From contig JAYGXS010000001.1 in the NCBI GenBank assembly GCA_036362985.1, positions 12,086,830 through 12,150,829 of the forward strand: a stretch of 64,000 nucleotides of DNA. The letters run 5' to 3'. Source of the DNA: Ligula intestinalis. Its lineage: Eukaryota > Platyhelminthes > Cestoda > Diphyllobothriidea > Diphyllobothriidae. Shown piece after piece: positions 21,561 to 31,964 of this stretch (its first letter is position 1; each line of letters opens with the position of its first letter). Under the pieces are notes generated by a model, which ran no database searches, was not told the DNA's origin, and was given only the letters and a program-made list of their open reading frames with translations. Made by a program: the position numbers and the translations under genes.

Positions 21561-22319
21561 GCTGCCGTGAAACGGGTGGGAACGCGATAGAGACGCGTCT
21601 GCTGTGGTCCCCTGGAGGACACAGTCGAGGTCGATGATTGTACTGCCACTTTGGACTACGGTCTAGTCAGAGGCAGGTTGACGATAAGGCGCGTTTGCTT
21701 AACTGTGCTCGCAAACGCAACTGCTACTGCTGCTGTGATTGTGCGTGAGGGCTGTTGTATGCAGTCTGCTATGCTGCAGTCATTGTGGTCCAGTTGTCAA
21801 CGTTGCCAGTCATTCTAAATCTTTCCAAATGACTAACACCAGAGACACAAGACCGTACAAGTACATTATTGTGGTGTAGTGTCTCACTGGACCTGTTCTC
21901 CTCTGGGGAATCACCATCAAGTCCTGCCAACAGACACATACCAACTAATTTTTTAGGCGGGAGGACATAACCGACAAGGGCAAGGGAAACCAGAATGACC
22001 ATTTTTGGCTTAGTAGCCGTCATTACTTAGTTAACTCAACCTCAGGTGAAGCACTACCCGAGACTGGAACCCCTCCACCCGTTGATTGGAAGTACAAAAC
22101 TCGACAAATGTGGCTCGTTGGCTTTTTAGTTTTGATCGGCAGTATTCCAATCTCTCTTGCCTTTGTCTATAGGGTTCTGCTGCCTATGGCACTAGCTGCT
22201 GTGCGGTGGCTGGTGGGACTCAAGAGCGAGCCCCAAAACACAGTGAGATGATTGCATTCCGTAAACGATCGGTACGCGCTCATCCATCATTACCAAAATT
22301 CCTGATCTAAAGCGATAAG
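21561..22319. other. Intron 2; a SINE-H tail phrase near 22155, otherwise nothing
   Basis: TTCCAATCTCTCTTGCC and TTTGTCTATAGGGTTCTG (22147-22182) match the SINE-H tail; the head and hammerhead are not seen. Confidence 0.5.
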
Positions 22320-22490
22320 ACGAGGATCGCGTGGCTGAATAGTCAGAGCGTGTGAATTCTACTCAACATATTGTGAGTTCGAGTCTCGGATGCTGCAACG
22401 TCTGGGTTTCGTATGGCTAGCTGATGATGGTTAATACGTCAGAAATGGTAATTTTAGTCGCCTTCCATCTTCGTCGACAGGGTTCTTTAT
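22320..22490 (+). repeat. SINE-H: tRNA-headed SINE with the best hammerhead copy
   Basis: Box A TGGCTGAATAGTCAGAGCG (22332-22350) and box B GAGTTCGAGTCTC (22375-22387) have pol III spacing. After a 27-bp spacer comes the hammerhead (22415-22459), then the tail GCCTTCCATCTTCGTCGACA. It lies in intron 2 in gene orientation, so it is expected to be transcribed within the pre-mRNA as well as possibly by pol III. Confidence 0.8.
22415..22459 (+). ncRNA. Hammerhead ribozyme (type I), SINE-H copy A, core intact
   Basis: Stem I: GGCUAG (22415-22420) pairs with UUAGUC (22454-22459), six pairs including two G-U. The core CUGAUGA (22421-22427) and GAAA (22442-22445) are complete. Stem II: U28-A41, G29-C40, G30-U39 and U31-G38 (of 224xx) around a six-base loop. 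Stem III: A45-U52 and U46-A51 close a GGUA loop. U at 22453 is the expected cleavage base. This matches the hammerhead consensus CUGANGA...GAAA with an open stem I. Cleavage itself is untested. Confidence 0.7.
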
Positions 22491-24177
22491 GTTGTCCAGT
22501 TTATTGAATACTCGGCGTGTCCGGCTTCCAGTTTTACGTGACGAGTCTGCAGGGATTCAAGCCTTCATTTCCCGTCTGACGGATAAGAACGCAGTTCAGT
22601 ATTTGCGTCCAGTGCTTAGATTTTCTGCTTGAGACTTCCTTGTCTCTAGCGTAATTTAAATTTTATTAGAAGTTAACCAGCAGAAACAGGAAAGACGTGT
22701 CACGTGCTCTGACCGATGAGGCAGAAGAGATTCTGTCCATTAGCCGCTCCTTCCCACCATCACCACCTGCAATCATTATGTTTAATTCAACAGTAGCGCG
22801 TGGGCGCGTACGCACCGATAGGAGCATTCACCTGTGATTTTCCGTAAGGCGTTGTCAACAGCACTTTCTGCACGGTCACCTTTTAGTCAAGGATTACAAT
22901 TTTGAGGCAGTCGTGCCCACCCACCCCCGTCTCCCTAACTGCCTGCGGATAATCCTGTTTATATTACTAACGATTTTGTCCTGTCTACGAGGAAGAAAAG
23001 TCGTCAGCCGCGGGATAGCTTTTGTAAAAGGGTCACCCCTCAACTGCCTTTTTGTGCTTTGTATGTGGCTACTGGGTAAAATTGACTAACATTTCAGTTC
23101 GATTCGCCTGAAGGTAAATTTTGATCAGTCAAGTCCTCCATCCAAAGGACTCACTCTCTAAAAGTTCCCTTCGCGAATAAATGCGAAGTTTCCCATTGCA
23201 GGTTTTTCCATGAGTAAAAGAGTATCAAAGACAGCAGTATTAACAACAAGGTGGCAAGTACAAGGGGTGTGGGCCAATCAATTATGAGCGACACATGTCT
23301 GCAGGTGATTGCCTAGGGCATCGTATACAGACGGCAAATCTATGTATCGATCGATTGAGTGCCCATCCGTAGACTGGGAAACCCAATCAGCCGACACACC
23401 TTTTTGTTGCTGCTGTCTCTGACGGCGCTGCTCCTTCGGAGACCCGATGGTTATTTAATCATTTTTCCCCACCGTTGCAGGAATAGCAGGCTGTCAATGA
23501 TAACTGTTCTGATCTGCTTACTTTGTGAGCGCCCATTTTACTGCTGCATATACGGTTTCGCAGTAGAATGCCGCTGAGCGTGACCGTAGCGATCAAGTGG
23601 GTTATTCCTTCAGCGCATAATTGGATTTTCAGTGATTCAAGACCATCTGTTCTCACTACAGGCGTTTTAGTTAAGGATTCCATCCCTTAACTTCATATAT
23701 TATCTGAAACTTACTTTAACAGTTTGGTCTGGACCTAGGTAAAAAATAATTTTTACAGCAGTGTAAACAGGTGTCTTGCAAAATTCTACCGCCATTGCCA
23801 CTGCGAGTGTGTTCCTTCAGTTCGTAGTTCTAGTATTTGTGTTAGTTTTACTATTGTGGTAGTAATATCAGCGATAGAACGTAGACACTTTTGTCTTGAA
23901 ATGTTCAACATTTTCGGCTTAGATTTGCCTCCATCACAATGTCTTAACCACAGCAAAAATACCGGATACGTGAAGTGAGACATTGTCATGTGTCTCCACA
24001 CCTTTCAATGTAGCAATTGACGGTTGGTGTCTGTAATTTGGAGAATAAACAAATAAGGAAGAAAAAGGCTCAGTAATTTTTTGTAAAACGCCCAGTTTTC
24101 TGCATTGCCGCTTGCATGCAGCTGGGTAGAAAAAATGGTGGCTGGATTTTAGAAGCTCGCTTTTAACCTTTGTCGTG
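22491..24177. other. Intron 2; no gene recognised
   Basis: Short unrelated open frames only. No repeat shared with the rest of the window was found. Confidence 0.4.
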
Positions 24178-24490
24178 CCGTTACTACTGCTACTACTACT
24201 TATATTGCTAATACGATTATTTCTACTACTAATTATGCTGTAATTAATACTACTTCTACTACTATTATCACTAGTACTTCTACTCCCGTTACTACTATTC
24301 CAACTACTTCTAATATTGGTACTACCTCTGACGCTTGTACTGCTTACACTACCACTACTGGTCCAACTAATAATATTTCTGCTACTACTACTGGTACTAT
24401 TATTGCTGCCACTAGCAATTCCTTTATTAACATTATCCCTGGAATCCCTTCTACTAATATATATTTCTACTAGAACTACGAGTTATAATT
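24178..24490. repeat. Degenerate (ACT)n-derived microsatellite
   Basis: About 300 bp made of ACT/TACT units broken by many substitutions (TACTACTACT, ACTTCTACTACTATT). A leucine-rich open frame across it is compositional. Confidence 0.85.
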
Positions 24491-25289
24491 ATAGTAGTAA
24501 GCAATTTCGGTATCGCTGGTATGACTGATCATCTTCTTAGCTGTAGCCTTTTAGGAGCAGTCGTGGTTGTGCTTGTAAGTAAGTAGTAATCTCCTACACC
24601 GTCCGCCCGGGAAAGGTTCGTTGGTCAGCTAACTTCCTTCCACTGGCATTATCATGTTGGGTATGCTGTTTGTTTTCTATGCGCTTAGGAGTTTTAAAGG
24701 TGCTAGTGTCCCACATACGAACACGAAATGTAAACGCAGACAAACCTTTATTCGCCACCCTTCTATTGTAAACAGCACTACTTTTGAAATTCCTATCACC
24801 CTCGGTGGTGCCAAACTTATATGCAGATGCGCACTTGAATGGCGTTCGCTGCATCACCTGTCTGTGTGGGGCCATCTACTTCGTGGACAGGCTGGCAATA
24901 TCCAGGACATTTCAGCCCTCTACACCTTCGGAGCAGTAGGTTGTGTCCGTTTGGCTCTCCCAACTACGCACCTTGGTGCCAGCCCTGCGTGGAAACTGGT
25001 ATTTTTGCGAAGGTGACAACACGCCGGTGGATAACCTTTTGCTTTGCGAATGTACCGACGTCCAAACATTTGCAGTCCGACCGACCTTTTCACGTCGCTT
25101 TCTGTCAAAATCAGCGACACTTGAACATTTTCTCATAAGCTAAACGCATATTTGCGCCGGATCTTCGTCGGCCATCTACTGCCTCGCCAAATGCCTTTGG
25201 TGTTGTGGCGCTTATGTGACGGCAGTGTTATCACTGCTGCCCCCATAAGACATAGGTAGAGCTCTGCATTTAAAAACCTCCAATGAGCA
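24491..25289. other. Intron 2; overlapping open frames, none recognised
   Basis: Frames of 66-120 codons exist on both strands across 24594-25143, which is unusual for this AT-rich area and suggests a decayed coding element. I cannot match any frame to a family. Confidence 0.35.
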
Positions 25290-25420
25290 AAAAATGCAGG
25301 CTCCTATGCCAGATTATGCAAAACTTGACACCTAACTCATTAGCCGTCATCAGGCAGTAATTTCCTGCCCAGAGCGCGCAGCATTGTAGGCTCGAGTGTC
25401 GGGGTAGCCAGTTATGGGTC
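25290..25420 (-). repeat. SINE-H fragment, hammerhead broken at GAAA
   Basis: On the minus strand ATGCTGCGCGCTCTGGG leads to CTGATGA (25353-25347) and the stem II segment CGGCTAATGAGTTA, where GGCU can pair with AGUU. GAAA is replaced by GGTG. Confidence 0.5.
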
Positions 25421-27274
25421 TATTGTTCGTACCTGATGTCCCCTGGGATGGAGATCAGACCAGGATGTTAGGTTGGGTTGGGTTAGCTATAAGGCAAAAT
25501 ACATAACATAAAATGCATAACATCTAGAAATATGTGGTTCTGAAAGTAGGCTTTCAGCAAAGAGTGGCCTTCGAATATCCTGACGAAGGCTAGGAATGAT
25601 GTTAGATATTCCAATAATGCTAAAAACTAACCCTCAAATAACCCGTCTACGTTACTGTGCTGTCTTTTTCAACAGCCTATGCTTAGTCTGAATAACGTGG
25701 AAACACTGCATGACTGGTATAAGCTAAGCCACGTGCATGGCAAATCCCCAGGGAAAACGAGTGACCAAAAAATATATAGCTTTATGTGAAAAAGGGTGTG
25801 CAGGTGACCCGCAAGGCCGCAGTCGTTGCAAAGAGTGCCTTGGTAACTGCCTCAGATTCCACGCAGTGACGGTTTCATAAAGGCCATGTTACGACGGAGG
25901 CATTTCACTCTAAATATTAGTGCCCTGTCGGTCACTCTATACAAGAGAGCTTCTAGTCTGGCTAGTCAATAGTCGCAATCTCCTCAGTTGGCGGACAGTC
26001 TTAGACCGTTGATTAGGACCGTTGACAAAGAGAATGCGGCCAATACAAATAAGTGTTCGATAGTGACGTCCTTGGGTTGATTCACAGGAACCTGAACCTC
26101 GCAACCGGTGACAAACTAGGCACTCATAAACGCACCAAGGAGTACCTATGAATGGTGAGTCAGGCTGTCATGACACTGCAGTGTTCACACAAATGTTTAC
26201 ACGCTACATCCACGTAAATCATGCCTTGGTGGTCGGAAATCGGCAATTACTATAGTCCCGTTCGTAAATCAGTTAGTAGTTGGGCCCCTTCTTCAGGGGC
26301 TCCTTGTGTCTGGTGCATTGACGATGACCCAGCGTAGAAGTGCACTTGATGCAATACACTTCCAGAACGTGTTGGTGTGTGTGTGTATGTGTACCGGGAC
26401 CAGGTCGCGTGTATGCCTCGCGCAGATGGGCAGGACAACTTCGCTTGCGGTAGACTGGTAGAACGAGGAGATAGATTCTGTGCATGTCCAGCGTCGTGCA
26501 CGTCGAACTAAACTGAACTGGCGCGACAGTCATAAGTGCTGCGTGCGACATGCGTGGGACGCGACGATTAAACTGCCGAGTGCTTGGGTCATGCGCCATG
26601 CACCTATCCCCTCTGTCGAGTGCACTCGCATACGCTCTGAGGACAGGCACTTACGGCGACGTCGAGTCATGCAATCCTTTCTATCAAGTAACACATGCCA
26701 CGCCGGAGGTGTGGGTGTTCGTTTCTCACCTTTACACTTCTACCCGTCGGGTCAATTGAGTGCATGCTTAAAGACTTTTTTGTCGCTCCCACCACCACCA
26801 CCTACTGAAGTCTGACTTCTAAAAGAGGTTTCATTCCAGTTCAAACCACTGCCAACTACAAGTAGTTTACTTTCGCATAAACACAGTTGTGTGAGAAACA
26901 CCTTGTACCGAGGCGGAGGACAAGAAGACTGAGAATCAGTTTCTGTGGAAACTCTCCACAGATAACAGATACCCTGGCAGTTCTGTCGGAAAATGCAAGC
27001 GGGCAGTGACCTGTCGGAGGAGTTCGCCAGACTGATGACCGAATTTAGGATTGGGTATCGCTCACAGAGCAGAAGCTACAATCCACCGGCAATTCATCCA
27101 CCCCTTAGGACTTCAGTCCCGTCAATGAGAATTCTAGTGTGATTTAATAGGTAAAATGTAATTGTGTTCAAGCTAACCACTTTGGTGAAACCGGTTAACA
27201 GGTTCGCACAAGGGTGCATGAACACGAACTAGCTATGAGAGACGGAAATATAAGCTTTCGCTAGTAGCCGCCTG
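25421..27274. other. Intron 2; no gene recognised
   Basis: GTTGGGTTGGGTTAG near 25475 is a short telomere-like phrase, too short to interpret. A minus-strand frame at 26273-26650 is Thr/His/Arg-rich without known similarity. Confidence 0.4.
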
Positions 27275-27535
27275 TGTATCCTCACTAGGGCAGAGTTTTG
27301 CTTTCGAGTGGGCCAGTTGAATGACTGGATTTCGCGCCTATTGCAGAGAGCTTGGTACTCGCCGTGGTATCGATCAGTAGGGATATTGTTTTGCTAGCCG
27401 CCTATCAAGCATTGCGGCATAAATCTTTTGTTCAGCTGAATGGCCCTTAGCTACATCTGTATTGTGTTATACAGTTTTCCTATCTCTTGACGATGACCTC
27501 GCGTGAGCTTTCGAAATTTTGATTTATAAAATTAC
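27275..27535 (+). mobile_element. Penelope-like element, C-terminal tail remnant and terminal motif
   Basis: The plus strand reads FAFEWAS, then in another frame DWISRLLQRAWYSPWYRS. This parallels QSADRISRLLQQA at 58.7 kb and ARTSRLLQEAWHS at 60.3 kb. About 100 bp downstream, TTGACGATGACCTCGCGTGAG then CTTTCGAAATTTTG (27488-27521) resembles the PLE terminal motif at 40.0 kb. Confidence 0.5.
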
Positions 27536-27928
27536 GGGTCCCCGAGATCGTCCGTCTGCCTTCTGCTTTTCCGAGCCTCGCGTTTTTTACCCATCGGAAT
27601 ATTTTGCTTTTTTATCTAAAAAAAACCCTACTTTTTTCTGCAATCAGCTTTCCACCTGACCGCCTCAACTCCAAATTTGTATGCAAAGTAACCCGCTTGA
27701 ATTCTTTAAAGTTTTAGCTTGTGGTGTTGGAGACGTCATGACCCCCACCTCAATCATCATATTCAGAGAGAAGTACAACTACTTATGATTAACCTACGTT
27801 TGTTATAGTTTTTTTGCCGGCGACATGCTCAACAGTATTTTCGATGATTGGCTGATTTTAATCTATGCCGTCTCCCCTCTTAATTCAAAGTTTTTTCATT
27901 TTACTGATCTCAATTGCTGCCCCTTTAG

Positions 27929-28294
27929 ACGGCCGGTACCCTCTCCCGTCACCGGCGAACACACACCGGCATCTCCTTCACCTGCGAGTTGTGTTCCTCA
28001 AAATTCAACAGACAGAGCAATCTGACGCGTCACATGAAGACTATGCACCCCTCCGGTACCCTCTTCCGTAAACGACGTGGTCGAAGGCGTGCAACTCCGG
28101 CGACTGATTTACCCTCTGCTGGTGGCCCCTCTCCTCTGCCTCCGATCCGTCCCAAATCTGCATCCTCCAGCACCACGACCGAGGTTCTTATACCCACGGC
28201 AGTTGAATCCGAAGCTACCGGTGTCACAAACACCTTTGGTACACTCATGGACTGCAATGTTCTGCCTTCGTCTAATGCCTCTGTGCCCGTCGAG
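27929..28294 (+). CDS. Zinc-finger transcription factor, exon with rest of finger 4, finger 5 and basic linker
   Basis: The exon follows TGCTGCCCCTTTAG and ends GTCGAG|gtaagc; 366 bp, phase 0 at both ends. It opens TAGTLSRHRRTHTG, which after the previous AKTFK gives C-x2-C-x12-H-x3-H (H137, H141) with an HTG linker. Finger 5 reads FTCELCSSKFNRQ, SNLTRHMKTMH (C148, C151, H164, H169). Next come FRKRRGRRRATP, a basic stretch that may serve as a nuclear localisation signal, and a Pro/Ser/Thr-rich segment up to residue 251. The 15.2-kb intron before it is the largest in the locus. Confidence 0.88.
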
Positions 28295-28829
28295 GTAAGC
28301 AAAACACCTCCTGTCGGTGGTGGAAATCACGCGATAGGTCTTGTGACGTCTATTGCGGCCATATAATGGTCTCTCTAGGGTTAGGTTCCCCATAGCAGTG
28401 CTTCGACAGCTATAGGTAACTCTACCAAGGATTCAGGCCTGAGCTGGGTCCATTGGGGGTACGTGCAACGCTCGGGAGACAGCGGTTATTTTTCCTACAT
28501 CGCTCGCTGTCTCCCCAGGTCATGTTACTCTTGGCAATAGCAGTTTTTACTTCAACCAAGTGATGGACCACATAAGTGAAGCATCGAAAGCTTGCTCTCG
28601 GTAGATGAAGGGATATAGTAAGTGGATGATGGAATTTCCGAGGCCCAATGTGACTGAGTCTACTGAGGGTGGGAGGGGGAGTGCTGGATATTGAGATCTC
28701 ACCACGGTGACTTTTGAACATTAATTGTCAGAGTGCCCAAAAGCTCAGCCTAATGCCCCCTCCCCATTACCGACTCCCTGTATGTTTAATTTCTCCTGTT
28801 AATTTGATTGCCGTTGTTGGGCTATCAGC
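28295..28829. other. Intron 3, first part; nothing recognised
   Basis: A 99-codon minus-strand frame (28422-28721) may be a decayed continuation of the LINE derivative on its right, but I cannot confirm it. Confidence 0.35.
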
Positions 28830-29080
28830 TGGACGCTGTCTTAGGCCCTAGATGGCTGGCTAGTAGCCCTTGTTGGATCCGGAGCCCCGCCGGGTGAGCC
28901 TCAATCCCGGCGGCGAGGAGGAGGAGTCGGAGCAGCATGGTCGGGAGAGGCTGCTCTGTCATCAAGAACACAGACGGATCCACCGTAGGGAGGGAGAGAG
29001 GGAGGGAGGGAGGGAAAGAGTTACAGGCGGCAGCCGCCATGATGATGTTTGTCGGGCTTGTTCAGTCTCCCGCCGCTTCA
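28830..29080 (-). mobile_element. APE-type LINE, 5' ORF start with degraded 2A-like motif
   Basis: The minus strand reads VDPSVFLMTEQPLPTMLL, RLLLLAAGIEAHPAG (GIEAHPAG at 28908-28885), LRIQQGLLASHLG. It aligns with the minus-strand copy at 33.05 kb (HMFLLTGQPPPP...RLLLIAGIRANHGP). The pattern Leu-rich-G-I-E-x-N-P-G-P is the 2A-like ribosome-skipping motif reported in APE-type non-LTR retrotransposons; here it is degraded. It lies in intron 3, antisense to the gene. Confidence 0.6.
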
Positions 29081-29734
29081 AGGTCATTCGTCTTCGCAAC
29101 CAGCGGCTCCACGTGTAGCCTGACCTAACCGAACGCCACACACCAGCCTTCATACGGTCACAGTCGTCCATGTCCCGGTTGAACATGCTAAACACACGAC
29201 TCGGACAGAAGACACTTGACCTTGCCTGCTTCCGTAAGCCCTATGCAAACAGCTGCCACCATCACGTCACCCCCCCCCCTTCCAGGCATGACTACACCAC
29301 ACAGTCAAGGCTGGCCCTGGATTGGTCAGTGGCAACCGTTGCAACAGGCAAGTCTGTGAACGGCGAACTCCTCCTCCTTCTGGACTTGGTTATTGCGGCG
29401 TTTGCTACTTAGATGTTACTGACGTAGTTGACGTGCTCGAAGCTATCGCGGTGCGTTAAAAGCCGTTGTCAAATGACGCAAATTAATCTGACCTCACAGT
29501 CAGCCAGCCCACTGTGGTCGACTGGTAAAGTGCGAGTCAGGCTGCAATGCCTCCTTCATAATGTGGCCTCTACGACAGGTCCACTTTGCGGGACCCGCCC
29601 CAGGACGTTTGAGAATCGATCACAGCAAAGTCTAGAGATAAGAAAGTAGGAATGCGTCTGCCGCATATTCCCCCCTCTCTCTCTCTGTTTCTGGCTCATG
29701 CATTGGAGTACGTCGTTATTCAGCTTTTTAACAT

Positions 29735-29953
29735 CCTGAGAAATTAATTTCCGTTCACGGTATACATCAGTCTTTTAGCCAGTACCTAGGATGTTTGAAT
29801 GGTAAGTTGCAACGTCAATATATGCTATTAAAGCCTTGCGAATTTCGCAGTGGTTGACAGGTTTTAACCCAAACATACACTTTAAATTTCAGTATACGCC
29901 TAAAGATTTTAAATATACTGATGTATACCGCGAACAGAGATTAATTTCTCAGG
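29735..29953. mobile_element. Short MITE with 37-bp terminal inverted repeats
   Basis: The left end 29735-29771 (CCTGAGAAATTAATTTCCG, TTCACGGTATACATCAGT) is the reverse complement of 29917-29953, with about three mismatches. The inside is AT-rich and non-coding. It lies in intron 3. The phrase AGTACCTAGGnTGTT...ATGGTAAGTT occurs just right of the left arm (29783) and again at 30049, a further small direct repeat. Confidence 0.8.
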
Positions 29954-30329
29954 AGAGCTGGGGGACCCACTGATGAGCCGGACCCCTCGCAGCCGTGTCA
30001 AGCAGCGGCAGAATACCGACGAACCACGTGTCTGGGCCTTTTACCTAGTACCTAGGCTGTTGGTATGGTAAGTTACAACATATATGTTATAGTTTTTAGA
30101 AGGGCTGTCGACTTGCCTAATCTAAATATCGCATCGATCGGCAGCCTTCTCCCTGGGTGGCACAAAGCGTGTCTTTACTTCTTCAAGATTTGATGAGTCA
30201 TTACCTTTGGCTTGTCTGTAAATCGATCTGAGGTGCTGAGTATGTTTTTAACCACATACCTTTCAGTTTTTAAAGCTTAATCAGTTTTTCAACTGGCGAG
30301 CATCACCGTCAAAATTCCCTGCATTTTAG

Positions 30330-31763
30330 GTTGCAGGCTTCGTGTCGATGGCGCAAGACGGAGGTCTTCGCACAGACTTGTCAAGTCAGGACCTTCCTCA
30401 AACGAGCCAACCTGCTACTGTTGCTGCTACATCAAAGCCAGTTTATTTTGTCGCCTGCAACCCAACAGCAATGTCCTCCTTCTCATCTACCGTCAATGCG
30501 CATTTCACCTCTTTCTCCTCCATGAGCTTTCCATCTGCTGAAGAGCACACATCCCTGGAAGTGGATGGACAGAACAAGGATGTGGATGTAGATGCTGTAT
30601 CGAGATCCCTGACCGCTGACCAGAGTGGCACCTGCCATACTATTCTTGACTCCCCCTCTTCCTCCCATAACGAGGGCGTCTTCGGGTGTTTGGATCCCCA
30701 TCAAAAGACGCTCGAGCCAAGAGTTCCTGGTAGCGCTGATAGCGGCAGCCACTTTTCTGGGCTGCCATGTGTCAGCGACTTTTTCTTCGATGCCCACACG
30801 ACCACCACAACACCCTCCGTGTTCCGTGATGGCAGCAACGGCGCCGTGCATGTGTGCTTTTCATCCCATCTGCCTCCGATTTCTTCCCGCAGCGGCACCA
30901 GCAGCAGACCTATCTGGCGTCCTCTAGACGACCTACATCTGCAGAATTCCCTGTCGGATGCTGCGTCATTGTTCTCTTCCTCATCCGCCACCACCGCCGG
31001 CGCTTTCACGACCACCCCCTCGGACACTTTCCGCGTGGCGTTCGGTGACCCCAACACTCTGCATCATGAGTATTCGGCACCGGATGGTTCCCCTTCCTAC
31101 ACCACCGCAGGAAAAAGTCTCGGTTTCCCCCCTCCCGTTTGTACTCCAATTTCCCCAGGCGGCGTCGGCAGTGTAGACGCGACCGTCTCTGCCAGCCAGC
31201 CGTCGCCCTCTTGTTGGCATAAGAGCGGCTCATCTGGTGGCGGTGGTGGTGGTGATGATGATCTACATTGCGCTCTTTTTGAGGATTCCGCTGAACAACA
31301 GCAGCAGCAGTCAGTCGGCGGTCTCGCCAGTGATTTCTTTGTTATTCCCTCAAGTAGCCTCCGTATCGCCAAGTTTAGCGACATGTTGCCCAGCCTAAAC
31401 TCGGGCGGCGGCGGTGGCCATGGCTGCAGTGTTGTGGAGACAATGGTCGAGGCGGCCTCCTCCTCCGTGGACGTCGCCAGAAACAACCATACCGACTTCT
31501 CCGTCGGCTACCTGATCGGGGGCGAAGGCAGTGCTGCTGTCGGCGGCGGCTGTGATGACTGTTACGGTGCTATGACGACGGCACTGCAGGTTTCTACGCA
31601 TTCCACACTTACAGTCTCTTCGTCTGCCTTTGGAGCTTTCTTCAGCTCCGGCGGCCTGCCTTCGTTGCCCACTTCCGACTGTCTTTCGCTCATCCCCATC
31701 AGTAGTAACTTTGAGGACCTGTCGAGCACCACAGACGTCTCGTGCAATGGTTACCTCCTCTAG
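30330..31763 (+). CDS. Zinc-finger transcription factor, terminal exon (Ser/Gly-rich tail)
   Basis: The acceptor CCCTGCATTTTAG precedes 30330. Phase 0 from the previous exon gives VAGFVSMAQDGGLRTDL and the frame stays open for 477 codons to TAG at 31761-31763. The tail is rich in Ser, Thr, Gly and Pro. It has a glycine run near residue 553 followed by DDD, a glutamine run near 573 (EQQQQQS) and a second glycine run near 608. No folded domain is recognised; such tails often act as transactivation or repression regions. The single 1.43-kb open frame, consistent phase and codon-like composition support it. A separate gene starting at the internal ATG (30348) is the alternative. Confidence 0.85.
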   Translation, partial: VAGFVSMAQDGGLRTDLSSQDLPQTSQPATVAATSKPVYFVACNPTAMSSFSSTVNAHFTSFSSMSFPSAEEHTSLEVDGQNKDVDVDAVSRSLTADQSGTCHTILDSPSSSHNEGVFGCLDPHQKTLEPRVPGSADSGSHFSGLPCVSDFFFDAHTTTTTPSVFRDGSNGAVHVCFSSHLPPISSRSGTSSRPIWRPLDDLHLQNSLSDAASLFSSSSATTAGAFTTTPSDTFRVAFGDPNTLHHEYSAPDGSPSYTTAGKSLGFPPPVCTPISPGGVGSVDATVSASQPSPSCWHKSGSSGGGGGGDDDLHCALFEDSAEQQQQQSVGGLASDFFVIPSSSLRIAKFSDMLPSLNSGGGGGHGCSVVETMVEAASSSVDVARNNHTDFSVGYLIGGEGSAAVGGGCDDCYGAMTTALQVSTHSTLTVSSSAFGAFFSSGGLPSLPTSDCLSLIPISSNFEDLSSTTDVSCNGYLL

Positions 31764-31964
31764 GATATATACATACATATTTTTTATTTACTGCCCGACG
31801 CTTATTTTGAGAAAAAATGTCATACTCTAATTGCCTTTTGCAGTGACTCTGTTTGTTTTATTTTTTTCTCGCTGTACAGTTGCATGTAGCTATTGTCGAT
31901 ATGTTGGGTGCTGAGCATTGGAGAAAACTTCAAAGAAAAAAAAGCATATAAATCTATATTTTTT
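31764..31964 (+). other. Probable 3' UTR of the zinc-finger gene
   Basis: AT-rich sequence after the TAG at 31761-31763. I see no exact AATAAA before PLE sequence begins at about 31965, so the polyadenylation site is unknown. Confidence 0.45.

Larger units (their letters stand above)
7853..31763 (+). other. Gene locus: C2H2 zinc-finger transcription factor, four visible exons
   Basis: Four exons join in phase 0: 7853-8131, 12591-12698, 27929-28294 and 30330-31763. Introns are GT-AG (gttagt...ttctag, gtacgt...tttag, gtaagc...tttag). The product is about 728 residues if the ATG at 7853 is the start. Five C2H2 fingers (ligands at residues 35-56, 64-84, 92-113, 121-141, 148-169) predict a sequence-specific DNA-binding nuclear protein. 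A basic stretch KRRGRRR at about 177-183 could be a nuclear localisation signal. Residues 252-728 are Ser/Gly/Thr-rich and probably disordered. The introns are filled with PLE, SINE, LINE and MITE pieces. I do not recognise a named orthologue. Confidence 0.85.

Noticed and set aside
25470..25490. Interstitial telomere repeat (GGTTGGGTTGGGTTAG)
   Set aside because: Too short and not a run of TTAGGG units.
30483..31778. Antisense and alternate frames over the terminal exon
   Set aside because: Shadows of the 477-codon plus-strand frame, which is supported by splice phase and by the fingers upstream.
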